Positions 23,453 to 29,515 of a DNA stretch of 29,818 nucleotides are shown here, in pieces. The stretch is taken from NCBI GenBank assembly GCA_964537395.1, contig CAZIBN010000045.1, positions 1 to 29,818 of the forward strand. Direction: 5' to 3'. Each line of letters begins with the position of its first letter. The first letter of the stretch is position 1. Both the position numbers and the translations under genes were made by a program. Below the pieces are notes generated by a model. The model was not told the DNA's origin. It saw nothing but the letters and a program-made list of their open reading frames with translations, and ran no database searches. The stretch is from GWA2-66-18 sp964537395. Lineage in GTDB: Bacteria; Elusimicrobiota; Elusimicrobia; UBA1565; UBA9628.

Positions 23453-23788
23453 TTAGCGCGATGCCGCCGCTAGGTGAGAGCGCGCGATGATCTTCCCAAG
23501 CTCAGGATTGGAAGTCCCGAGCGCGATGAGGGAGCGGATGATCAGGTCGATTGAAACCGAGCGATCGGCAGCCTCCATCTTCGCGACGCGGCTTTGGCTC
23601 GAGTGGACCAGCTTCGCCATATCGGTCTGCCCCATCCGGCGTTGGCGCCGCTTTTCGCGAAGGCTCCCGGCCAAGGTCAGCTTCAGCTCGATGTATTCGG
23701 CCTCTTGATCGGACAAGGATAGGAATTCCTTGGCGCCGCCGACCTTCCAACCCGCGGCTTCCAGTCTCACGCGCTTGGCTTCACGCAT
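23453..23788 (-). CDS. XRE-family antitoxin
   Basis: The 111-residue protein carries an XRE domain in its middle (LREKRRQRRMGQTDMAKLVHSSQSRVAKMEAADRSVSIDLIIRSLIALG). An N-terminal EAAGWKVGGAKEFLSLSDQEAEYIELKLTLA segment is typical of antitoxins paired with Gp49-like toxins. Its start overlaps the toxin gene by 8 bp. Likely antitoxin and repressor, binding the dyad at 24126-24143. Confidence 0.9.
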   Translation of the reverse strand: MREAKRVRLEAAGWKVGGAKEFLSLSDQEAEYIELKLTLAGSLREKRRQRRMGQTDMAKLVHSSQSRVAKMEAADRSVSIDLIIRSLIALGTSNPELGKIIARSHLAAASR

Positions 23789-24113
23789 CGTCGTATCTCC
23801 TGAGCCGATCCCTGGCGGCGTTCATCTCGTTCATCGGCGTCTTTCGCGTCTTCTTCTTGAAGACCCCCGCGATGACGATCGCGTCCTGGTCCGCCCGGTA
23901 AATGATGCGCCATGTCGCCTGTGCATCCGTGATCCGAAGCTCATGGCACTGCGGTCCTATCGAGGGCATCGGCCTTGATTGCGGCATGCCGAGCTTTTCG
24001 CCCTTCTGCAAACGCCGCAGCAGGAAGCCCGCTTCCAATCGCCCTTCCCTCGAAAACGGCGGCGTCTTTACTTCGCCGTAAAGCCAGATGAGAGGCTTAT
24101 CCGGCGAGCTCAT
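23781..24113 (-). CDS. RelE/HigB-like (Gp49-type) toxin
   Basis: The 110-residue protein has KPLIWLYGEVKTPPFSREGRLEAGFLLRRLQKGEKLGMPQSRPMPSIGPQCHELRITDAQATWRIIYRADQDAIVIAGVFKKKTRKTP. This is a classic phage-derived Gp49-like/HigB toxin, with HELRI, WRIIYR and the FKKKT basic patch. Appears intact, toxin first in the operon. The ATG is 8 nt after TACACT, so the message is probably leaderless. Confidence 0.92.
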   Translation of the reverse strand: MSSPDKPLIWLYGEVKTPPFSREGRLEAGFLLRRLQKGEKLGMPQSRPMPSIGPQCHELRITDAQATWRIIYRADQDAIVIAGVFKKKTRKTPMNEMNAARDRLRRYDDA

Positions 24114-24121
24114 CTAAAGAG

Positions 24122-24150
24122 AGTGTATGTCGAATCCGACATATTGTCAA
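24122..24150 (-). promoter_or_regulatory. Consensus promoter with toxin-antitoxin operator
   Basis: TTGACA (24145-24150), exactly 17 nt, TACACT (24122-24127). The palindrome TATGTCGAATCCGACATA (24126-24143, one mismatched pair) fills the spacer, ideally placed for repression by the XRE antitoxin. Confidence 0.8.
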
Positions 24151-24235
24151 TAGGCGCCTGGCGGCGCGCGAGCGCGTCCCGGTGTCTTCCGTCCACTTCG
24201 GAGATCCATTTGTATTCATGGGGTCTACCTATCAG

Positions 24236-24315
24236 ACGATTGACCCCCCGAAAAAGTTGCATGGACACGGTCCGGGCTCTCGCGGAAAACCGTTAAAAAC
24301 GCGCCACTAAAGCGG
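24236..24315 (+). repeat. Dispersed repeat copy 5 with 26-bp tail
   Basis: Core 24236-24262 matches the consensus and is preceded by CCTATCAG. After exactly 27 nt comes the tail CCGTTAAAAACGCGCCACTA to 24315, shared with copies 6 and 7. It separates the RelE/XRE module from the AbiE region. Confidence 0.93.
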
Positions 24316-24335
24316 CGTCCACGCTCAGTGAAGCC

Positions 24336-24728
24336 ATGAAGTGGAGTAAGCACGCCCCGGACTACCTCACCGGAAAGAAATCCATTCCCCGCCGGCTACC
24401 CGACCGCATCACCGTGGGAGGGGAGGACGAGGGCTACTGCTACGCCTACCACTTGCGTTTGGGGCCAGGGCGTGTCTTGCTCGTCCCCTTTGTCCCCTTA
24501 ATGTCCCCATTGCCCCTTTGGGGGGCAGAAGGTCGAACGGCTAGGACAGGCCGGAGAAGTATGCGGACAGCTCTTGGAAGGCTCCGCCCAAGTCTTCCGA
24601 CAGGCGGCACTCCTGGGCCAGCCGGGCGAATGGTTCCTTCCACGCCTGCGGCGGCGGCTCCAGCGACGACGGCACCGGATGCGTCTTGCGCCGCTCGAAG
24701 GTCGCGCGCAGCGCGTTTCGGACTTTAG
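24336..24728 (+). CDS. Small, probably truncated ORF of unknown function
   Basis: ATG 24336, just after repeat copy 5, opens MKWSKHAPDYLTGKKSIPRR and about 30 more plausible residues. The frame then enters a low-complexity stretch (24477-24530, imperfect repeats of GTCCCC) and runs antisense through the AbiEii gene, where it cannot be real. I read it as the 5' remnant of a small gene cut off near 24480. No family recognised. If it is not a gene, 24263-24540 is non-coding. Confidence 0.25.
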   Translation: MKWSKHAPDYLTGKKSIPRRLPDRITVGGEDEGYCYAYHLRLGPGRVLLVPFVPLMSPLPLWGAEGRTARTGRRSMRTALGRLRPSLPTGGTPGPAGRMVPSTPAAAAPATTAPDASCAARRSRAARFGL

Positions 24729-25405
24729 CCCGCTCCATCTTGGCTGAGTGAATCAGGAGCAGCATGTCCACGAGGTCGCGGGCGCGGGAGTTGGGCGTTT
24801 TACGAGGGAAAGTGTAGGCGTGAAGCTTTTCCGCGAACTGCTGCTCCTGGGAGATCGTGGGGAACTTGGCACCCGATATCCCCGCGAACTCCAGCCAGTC
24901 ATGGGCTTGCGTCACGTCCAGCGGCGTCAGCACGACGTCTCCGGCTCCCACGTCGAGGTGGAATCTGACGAACCCTCCGGTCGTCCAAGCGCGCTTCGAC
25001 GGGGAAGCGTGCGCCGCCATAGGGAGCGGCGTCCAAGTCCTGCATCGCCTCACCGATCACGAAAGCGAAGAAGTCGTCCAGGTCCTGCGCCGCGGCTTTC
25101 GCGAGCGCTTCGAGAATCGCTTCATCGAGAGGGAGCTCTCTTCCCGCGCCGAGGGCCCGGCGCAGCGTCAGGTCGATGTCCTTGGTCGCTCGCGCTTCTT
25201 TGATCCGCAGTTCCATCGCGTAGCCGCCTTTGAGGATCCAGGGAGCGTCCTCTTGTCTGAAGAGGCGGGCCAGCAGGCGATCAAACGCGACCTCGCGCAT
25301 GAGGCGCTGGAGATCCAGTCCCTCGGCCGCCGATTTCCGCTTGAGCCGGTCTTCCAACGCCCGGCGAAACGCCTTCCCCGTGGCGTACTTCCCCGGCTGA
25401 TCCAT
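24541..25405 (-). pseudogene. abiEii: AbiEii-type nucleotidyltransferase toxin, frameshifted
   Basis: The N-terminal half (25405 to about 24985) has APWILKGGYAMELRIKEARATKDIDLTL, the GG...DxD nucleotidyltransferase core of AbiEii/DUF1814, the toxin of type IV toxin-antitoxin systems. The C-terminal half continues in another frame from about FVRFHLDVGAGDVVLTPLDV to the stop at 24541 (EQQFAEKLHAYTFPR...SRARDLVDMLLLI). The two join near 24970-24985 with one base too many (or two too few). Either the gene is inactivated or the assembly has an error there. ATG 25405 overlaps the antitoxin stop. Full length would be about 288 residues, normal for the family. Confidence 0.85.
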
Positions 25406-26025
25406 CACCGTTTCCCTCGCAGCTGCTCGATCTCCTTCTTGATCTCGTCCGGGATCCGGCTCGCGTGCTCGAGCTGCGCGCGGGTGATCAGTCCGCGCTG
25501 GAACGCCTCTCGTACGGCCTGTCGCATATGATCCATCTGGACAGTGCGCACACTCAGAAGATCGGCGATGGTCTTGAGCGGCCGAGTCACCTTGACTCCG
25601 AGTCTCGTCTCGATCTCATCTGGATGCACGACGCCGCGATGGAGGGCGAGGATCTTCGGAAGCTCGCTGCTGCGGCGGAAGGCTGCCGGCACGGTCATGT
25701 GCAGCTTGGCCGGGTTGACGTCCGAAAGATCGTAGATGCTGAGAGCCGTCTCGTGCGAGTACACGCCTTGAGGGTCGTCGTTTCGTCCCCGCGACCACAG
25801 ATACCAAAGCATGAGGTCGGGCCGTTCCGGGTTGGGGAACTTGGCCAGACGATAAATGCCGCGGTGCTCCCGGGCCCAATTACCCGACCCGACGTGGTAG
25901 GCGTGGTTTTTCTCGCTGAAGCCCGCCGCCTCCGCTTGCTTGGTCGTGAAATAGCCGCCCTGCGCCTCGGCGATATTGTAAAGGCGCTCGAAGGACTTCT
26001 TGTGGCCGCGGCGTTTTTTGGTCAT
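25405..26025 (-). CDS. abiEi: AbiEi-type antitoxin
   Basis: The 206-residue protein begins with a winged-helix domain (FERLYNIAEAQGGYFTTKQAEAAGFSEKNHAYHVGSGNWAREHRGIYRLAKFP), the AbiEi N-terminal domain. An AbiEi C-terminal region follows (LSDVNPAKLHMTVPAAFRR, LGVKVTRPLKTIADLL, VREAFQRGLITRAQLEHA). AbiEi represses its own operon and counters AbiEii without binding it (type IV). It is intact, is first in the operon and overlaps the toxin start. Confidence 0.92.
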   Translation of the reverse strand: MTKKRRGHKKSFERLYNIAEAQGGYFTTKQAEAAGFSEKNHAYHVGSGNWAREHRGIYRLAKFPNPERPDLMLWYLWSRGRNDDPQGVYSHETALSIYDLSDVNPAKLHMTVPAAFRRSSELPKILALHRGVVHPDEIETRLGVKVTRPLKTIADLLSVRTVQMDHMRQAVREAFQRGLITRAQLEHASRIPDEIKKEIEQLRGKR

Positions 26026-26030
26026 TTCAC

Positions 26031-26055
26031 AATACCCTTAACTTATAAGGGTATT
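26031..26055. promoter_or_regulatory. Inverted repeat operator of abiE
   Basis: AATACCCTTA and TAAGGGTATT are perfect 10-bp arms with a 5-nt spacer, 5 nt upstream of the abiEi ATG. AbiEi proteins are known to bind inverted repeats in their promoter, so this is the likely autoregulatory site. Promoter hexamers are not clear. Confidence 0.75.
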
Positions 26056-26169
26056 ATGCATCGTGGACCTGGACAAATCAAGCCCATTCATCTGTCGAAG
26101 CCGCGGACCGCGGCCGGATGTCTCATCATTCCGACATGTAAAAACATTTATTTTTAATGCCAATCCAAT

Positions 26170-26220
26170 CCCTATCGGCCGTTACTATCGATTTTCTATC
26201 GATAAACGGCCTGGATAGGG
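26170..26220 (-). terminator. Long stem-loop after the AlbA_2 gene
   Basis: CCCTATC-GGCCGTT-AC-TATCGAT pairs with ATCGATA-AACGGCC-TG-GATAGGG around a short loop: about 21 paired bases with small internal mismatches. It lies 16 nt beyond the stop codon. No T-run follows at once on the minus strand, though the next 30 nt are AT-rich, so termination is likely but not textbook. The rest of 26056-26169 shows nothing. Confidence 0.6.
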
Positions 26221-26236
26221 CTCGATTTTTGCGATA

Positions 26237-27883
26237 TCAATCGGCTAGCCGGTAACGCCGCCAGCGTTTCTCCCCATAAGGATTGACCCGGCCATCGGCT
26301 ATCAGGCCTTCCAAGGTCTTCTTGATCTGGGGGCGGGGAATCTCGGCGCCGACGCGTTCTTGAATCGCGCCGATGGATGATCCGGGGTAGCGCTGGAGAT
26401 CCTCGAGGACAAGAGCTTTGAGACGATGCGGTTCGATTCGTTTTAAATTGGTGGCGGCCGGGAAATCCAGCTTTCTCAGCAAGTCCGGAGGAACGAAATA
26501 CTTCATCGCCTGCGTCTTTCCGCTGGTTCCGATCAGACCCAGTTCAAGGAGACGGCCGAGCCAGGGCCGCAGAAGATCGACGCTCGGCAGTTCAAGAGCC
26601 CGTGACAGTTCCCGCGCCGTCGCCGACTCGTGCTGGGCGATGAGCCCGAAGCCTATCCGCTCCCGTTGGGTCAGTTGGAACAGGGTGTCCGCCTTGGCGA
26701 TGAGGTCGATGACCTCGTACTTTAGGATTCGGCGCCCAATTTCGACCTCGACTCGGTCCGGGCCCTCTCGCAACTCGGGAACATGTCGGCCCTGGGCAAG
26801 CATGATCTCGAACATAAGATCGAAGCCGCTGCCTTCTCGTTCCATCAACTTCAAGTCGTGGAAAAGGCGGGCGAGGTTATCGTTGCGGCGAACCGCCGTA
26901 TGCAGGATGTTGTTCGGCGTAACACCCAGAGGCAGCACGCCCGGGTTCACGATTTGAAGCCGGTCCGGGAGAAAATTCAAAAAAATATCGCCGCGTTGGG
27001 TGTAAGGACGATGCACCAGAGCGTTGACCAGCAATTCACGAACCACCTTCTCATCGTACACCGGCACGTACTGGCGATAAAGGCCGTCCGGCAGTTCGTA
27101 GCGTTCCTTGAAGTCCGGAATGTCACGCCAGATCTGTTCGATCAATTCGATCGGCGACAGGCGGAAGTCATCCCAGACCCATTTATTGACCTTCCTGCCC
27201 TGTTCGTCGTACTTGATGGCCTGAACGACCGGCGCGGTCCCAAGGCGAGCGCGGTCCTCACGCCGCCCGATGCACAGCACCCCGAGATTGGTCAGCCGAT
27301 CGCCGATGGCGAGAAGGTAATGATCCAGCAGTTCCGCGTCCAACCTCTCTTTGACGGACGCCTTGACCCGATCGGAGTCGCGCAGCGCGCCGATGAGCGC
27401 GGCGCACAGGGCCGCGTCGACATTCTTGCGGGAGACCCCCGAAGAGGTCGAGGTCTCCCAGGGGAGTGCCGCGCGTTCATTCGCCAGGCGCATGATCTCG
27501 TCGCCGATCACGGGCCGGCTGGCGTCGGCGACCCGGAGATAATAACGGCCGTCGGAAGTGGAGGCGACCGCCGCCGAACGCGCGATCCGGGCATCGATGT
27601 ATTGTCCCGCGTTGCTCGCGGTCTTGATCTCGGCCGCTACGGCCACGTTGCTGGTTAACTCTTGGATCCTGCGGCGTATGATGTCGGGAAGGTCCCCGTC
27701 GATCTTCTGTCCGGAGGGCGGCAGGTCGGCGTCATCCTCGATACCGATGGCCAGGCGTCCGCCCTTCGCATTCGCGAAGGCCACGGCGTCTTTGGCCAGT
27801 TCATCCCAATCGGTCTTCATGCCAGTGACGAGGAGGATCGATTTCTTGTCGAATTCCGAGCCTTCGATTTCCATTATTCCCAT
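26237..27883 (-). CDS. AlbA_2/Schlafen-domain ATP-binding protein
   Basis: The 548-residue protein starts with an AlbA_2 (Schlafen-type, divergent AAA_4) domain: SEFDKKSILLV, DWDELAKDAVAFANAKGGRLAIGIEDD. The middle carries an HATPase_c_4-like region (REALLVNALVHRPYTQRG-type segment near residues 285-300, IVNPGVLPLGVTPNNIL, AVRRNDNLARLFHDLKLMEREGSGFD). Winged-helix repeats end it (ATARELSRALELPSVDLLRPWLGRLLELGLIG; SSIGAIQERVGAEIPRPQIKKTLEGLIADG). Such proteins (COG2865) are transcription-regulator-like or defence-associated; function here is unknown. ATG 27883 has no Shine-Dalgarno. It sits alone between abiE and repeat copy 6. Confidence 0.85.
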   Translation of the reverse strand: MGIMEIEGSEFDKKSILLVTGMKTDWDELAKDAVAFANAKGGRLAIGIEDDADLPPSGQKIDGDLPDIIRRRIQELTSNVAVAAEIKTASNAGQYIDARIARSAAVASTSDGRYYLRVADASRPVIGDEIMRLANERAALPWETSTSSGVSRKNVDAALCAALIGALRDSDRVKASVKERLDAELLDHYLLAIGDRLTNLGVLCIGRREDRARLGTAPVVQAIKYDEQGRKVNKWVWDDFRLSPIELIEQIWRDIPDFKERYELPDGLYRQYVPVYDEKVVRELLVNALVHRPYTQRGDIFLNFLPDRLQIVNPGVLPLGVTPNNILHTAVRRNDNLARLFHDLKLMEREGSGFDLMFEIMLAQGRHVPELREGPDRVEVEIGRRILKYEVIDLIAKADTLFQLTQRERIGFGLIAQHESATARELSRALELPSVDLLRPWLGRLLELGLIGTSGKTQAMKYFVPPDLLRKLDFPAATNLKRIEPHRLKALVLEDLQRYPGSSIGAIQERVGAEIPRPQIKKTLEGLIADGRVNPYGEKRWRRYRLAD

Positions 27884-27918
27884 GTCATGTCAAACGGGTG
27901 GAGTTGACCGTCCCGGCG

Positions 27919-28019
27919 AATCGCTCTTCATGTCTTTATACGATTGGACCCCCTAAAAAGTTGCATGAGCATAACGCCGGCAACCGCAAAAAGACGTTAA
28001 AAAATAGGCTCTAAAGCGG
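27919..28019 (+). repeat. Dispersed repeat copy 6, full-length form (101 bp)
   Basis: Upstream part AATCGCTCTTCATGTCTTTAT, core 27940-27966 (ACGATTGGACCCCCTAAAAAGTTGCAT), 27-nt spacer, and 26-bp tail 27994-28019 ending TCTAAAGCGG. Same length and layout as copy 7. A peptidase-like remnant begins immediately after the tail. Confidence 0.93.
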
Positions 28020-28073
28020 TGGGCGCTCGTCCGCAAGTGCCAGGGGCAGAAGGTGGGATGGCAGACCGACTAA
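28020..28073 (+). pseudogene. Remnant of an M2-peptidase 3' end
   Basis: Eighteen codons read WALVRKCQGQKVGWQTD-stop. WALVRKxQG matches WWALVRKYQG and GQKVGW plus a three-residue end matches the C-terminus GQTVGWKAE-stop of the intact peptidase (19630-21384). In the intact gene these segments are about 340 bases apart; here they are joined at a shared GGGGC/AGGGC, as by a microhomology deletion. It is too short for function. Confidence 0.7.
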
Positions 28074-28095
28074 GGCGCCCGTCCCGGGAGCGCGC

Positions 28096-28395
28096 CTAGA
28101 GGGGGAGAAGCTGTATTTCCAGCCGGGTGTGCAGCGCCTTCGCGATCTTCCTCAGGGTGGCCATCGTCAGGTTGTGCGTCCCCCGTTCGAGGCGCGAGAT
28201 GTTCGACTGCTTTGTGTGCAATTTCTTCGCCAGCTCCGCCTGGGTCATGCCCGCTCTCTCGCGAGCCGTGGCGACGGCGACCGCAAGGCGGACCTCGGCG
28301 TCCACCTCCTCGTAGGCCTTGGCGAACTCCGGGTCCTTGAGCCGCTCCTTCAGGTCGTCCCGAAACAGCATCCCCGTCTTGCCCTTGCCTTTCAT
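28096..28395 (-). CDS. XRE-family antitoxin without an intact toxin
   Basis: From ATG 28395 the protein has 99 residues: FRDDLKERLKDPEFAKAYEEVDAEVRLAVAVATARERAGMTQAELAKKLHTKQSNISRLERGTHNLTMATLRKIAKALHTRLEIQLLPL. This is a HigA-2/XRE antitoxin of the kind placed behind Gp49-like toxins. AGGAGG lies 8 nt upstream, inside the toxin remnant, so this start is better than the longer frame from 28485. Antitoxin looks fully intact. Confidence 0.88.
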   Translation of the reverse strand: MKGKGKTGMLFRDDLKERLKDPEFAKAYEEVDAEVRLAVAVATARERAGMTQAELAKKLHTKQSNISRLERGTHNLTMATLRKIAKALHTRLEIQLLPL

Positions 28396-28466
28396 GCCTG
28401 AGTCCTCCTGAGCCAGTCGTTCATGCCCGGAGGCCCGCTCGATCTCATATTCCCGCCCGGGAGTCG
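28392..28466 (-). pseudogene. C-terminal scar of a RelE/HigB-like toxin
   Basis: Just upstream of the antitoxin, one frame reads TPGREYEIERASG and, after a shift, MNDWLRRTQA-stop, with the TGA overlapping the antitoxin ATG as ATGA. That is the typical end of a Gp49/HigB toxin (TPxREIExAxxRMNDWLRR). The rest of the toxin is absent: the promoter (28474-28502) lies directly before the remnant. Both a large deletion and a frameshift are needed to explain it. Confidence 0.7.
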
Positions 28467-28473
28467 TATCGTG

Positions 28474-28502
28474 AGTGTATATCATAAAAGATATGTTATC
28501 AA
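28474..28502 (-). promoter_or_regulatory. Toxin-antitoxin-type promoter in front of the toxin scar
   Basis: TTGATA (28497-28502), 17 nt and TACACT (28474-28479), the same design as three other modules here. The spacer holds ATATC-N6-GATAT. It would now express the antitoxin alone. Confidence 0.7.
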
Positions 28503-28525
28503 GGCGTCAGGGGAGGCGTTCATCG

Positions 28526-29269
28526 TCAATGCCTCGCCAGGCAAGCGCAAGCTCGCGAGGTGATGTGCTTGAAGCCGTCCGGCGGCGTTGATTCCGGGCT
28601 GCTTCGATCGAATCGCGGGAGTATTTTATTCAGGTAGGTCGGGTCGCTGCTTTCGTGATAGCGAAACGCGGCCCAGGCGACCAGGTCTGCGAGTTGCATG
28701 AACCGCGTGTAGTGCGATTCAGTGAATAGGGGCGCGTCCACGATATTGTGGAGATAGCCGTAACGCGTGCCCGTCGAACGAAATCCGGCGACAAGATCGC
28801 GATAGAGGGGCTCGGAGTAGCTCGAGCGATCGATGATGAGCAGCCCCTTATTCTTGATCTCATCGCCGAAACCGCGGACCAGGAAAGTGTTGAACCGCTG
28901 GCAGATATCCTCGAAGGCGTCGCTCAGGGCCAAAGTCGGGGCTTTAACCGCCGAGACGTCTATGGCCGTCGCGAAGGCGACTAATTTGGGAAATTGCTCT
29001 TTGGCGAGAAGGCCGTAGAGATCCTCGAGCATGAGCGCTCGATCCGCGGGCGTAAAAGACCGGAACCGGTCTTTGCCGGCGCGAATGGCGCTGGCGTGGA
29101 ATTCGAGCGGCAAGGTGATGCCCGGAAACCACTTCGCCTGCACCTGATCAACGAGAAGCGAGATTCGCTCGAGCTGTCCCTCGTGGACGGCGACTGCGCC
29201 CAGGACCGCGCAGGTTTGACGCTGCCAGCTGTTGAAGTCGCCGGCCTCATCGAGGTAGAGGAGATACAC
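28526..29269 (-). CDS. DUF3800-domain protein
   Basis: Starting at GTG 29269 the protein has 247 residues. YLLYLDEAGDFN opens the DUF3800 family; LLIIDRSSYSEPLYRDLV and HYTRFMQLADLVAWAAFRYHE give further acidic residues of its RNase H-like fold. DUF3800 proteins occur in defence and mobile regions; the activity is not established. I prefer GTG 29269 over TTG 29296 because GGGAGG lies 7 nt before it and DUF3800 proteins begin right at the YLDEAG strand. It shares a repeat-bounded unit with the toxin-less antitoxin. Confidence 0.87.
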   Translation of the reverse strand: MYLLYLDEAGDFNSWQRQTCAVLGAVAVHEGQLERISLLVDQVQAKWFPGITLPLEFHASAIRAGKDRFRSFTPADRALMLEDLYGLLAKEQFPKLVAFATAIDVSAVKAPTLALSDAFEDICQRFNTFLVRGFGDEIKNKGLLIIDRSSYSEPLYRDLVAGFRSTGTRYGYLHNIVDAPLFTESHYTRFMQLADLVAWAAFRYHESSDPTYLNKILPRFDRSSPESTPPDGFKHITSRACACLARH

Positions 29270-29347
29270 TAACGTCCTCCCCCAAAAAAAAGGCAACCGA
29301 GTGCGCTTTCGCGCAACGAACCCGAACGAGCGGGTCCTCTAAGTTGC
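29270..29347 (-). promoter_or_regulatory. Structured leader of the DUF3800 gene
   Basis: The roughly 78-nt leader has a CCCG-CTCGTT-CGGG hairpin enclosed by GCAAC/GTTGC, then TGCGC-GAAA-GCGCA (a GNRA tetraloop), and 10 nt later a T8 tract just before GGGGGAGG. It could be an attenuator or leader terminator; this is inference. Confidence 0.45.
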
Positions 29348-29353
29348 AAAGAT

Positions 29354-29382
29354 ATTATAGCAGGCGCTCCAAAACCTTTCAA
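29354..29382 (-). promoter_or_regulatory. Promoter of the DUF3800 gene
   Basis: TTGAAA (29377-29382), 17 nt and a perfect TATAAT (29354-29359) with TGC before it (extended -10). One of the strongest promoters in the window. Confidence 0.75.
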
Positions 29383-29399
29383 TGGGGCGCCGGCGGCTG

Positions 29400-29500
29400 A
29401 ATCGTTCTTCATGTCTTTATACGATTGGGCCCCCGGAAAAGTTGCATGGATGCGGCCGGGGTAAGCGTATAAAGCCGTTAATAATGCGGCTCTAAAGCGG
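29400..29500 (+). repeat. Dispersed repeat copy 7, full-length form (101 bp)
   Basis: AATCGTTCTTCATGTCTTTAT, core 29421-29447 (ACGATTGGGCCCCCGGAAAAGTTGCAT), 27-nt spacer, tail 29475-29500 ending GGCTCTAAAGCGG. AATCGT (29400-29405) and ACGATT (29421-29426) form an inverted repeat. The tail is followed at once by TATCCT of the next gene. Confidence 0.93.
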
Positions 29501-29506
29501 TATCCT
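29501..29506 (+). promoter_or_regulatory. -10 box of the last small gene
   Basis: TATCCT lies 9 nt before ATG 29516. TTAATA (29478-29483), inside the repeat tail, sits 17 nt upstream as a weak -35, so the repeat may supply part of the promoter. Confidence 0.45.
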
Positions 29507-29515
29507 AGACGGGTG

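Noticed and set aside
24477..24530. GTCCCC low-complexity repeats as a mobile-element end
   Set aside because: Only four imperfect units with no partner inverted repeat or target duplication visible.
24521..24545. GGGGCAGAAGGT after the truncated ORF as another peptidase remnant
   Set aside because: It shares 12 bases with the remnant at 28049-28060, but the following codons do not match the peptidase end, so chance cannot be excluded.
15413..29447. The 27-bp repeats as a CRISPR array
   Set aside because: The spacing is hundreds to thousands of bases with genes between the copies, and there are no uniform spacers and no cas genes.
21757..29447. The repeats as classical integron attC sites
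   Set aside because: GTTGCAT comes close to the GTTRRRY core site, but no paired R''/R' boxes with an imperfect hairpin are found, and no integrase gene is in the window.
29411..29465. Repeat copy 7 as a short coding sequence (frame MSLYDWAPGKVAW...)
   Set aside because: Other copies have stops or different residues in that frame (for example TGA after CGATTG's third codon, or TAA after five C), so coding is not conserved.
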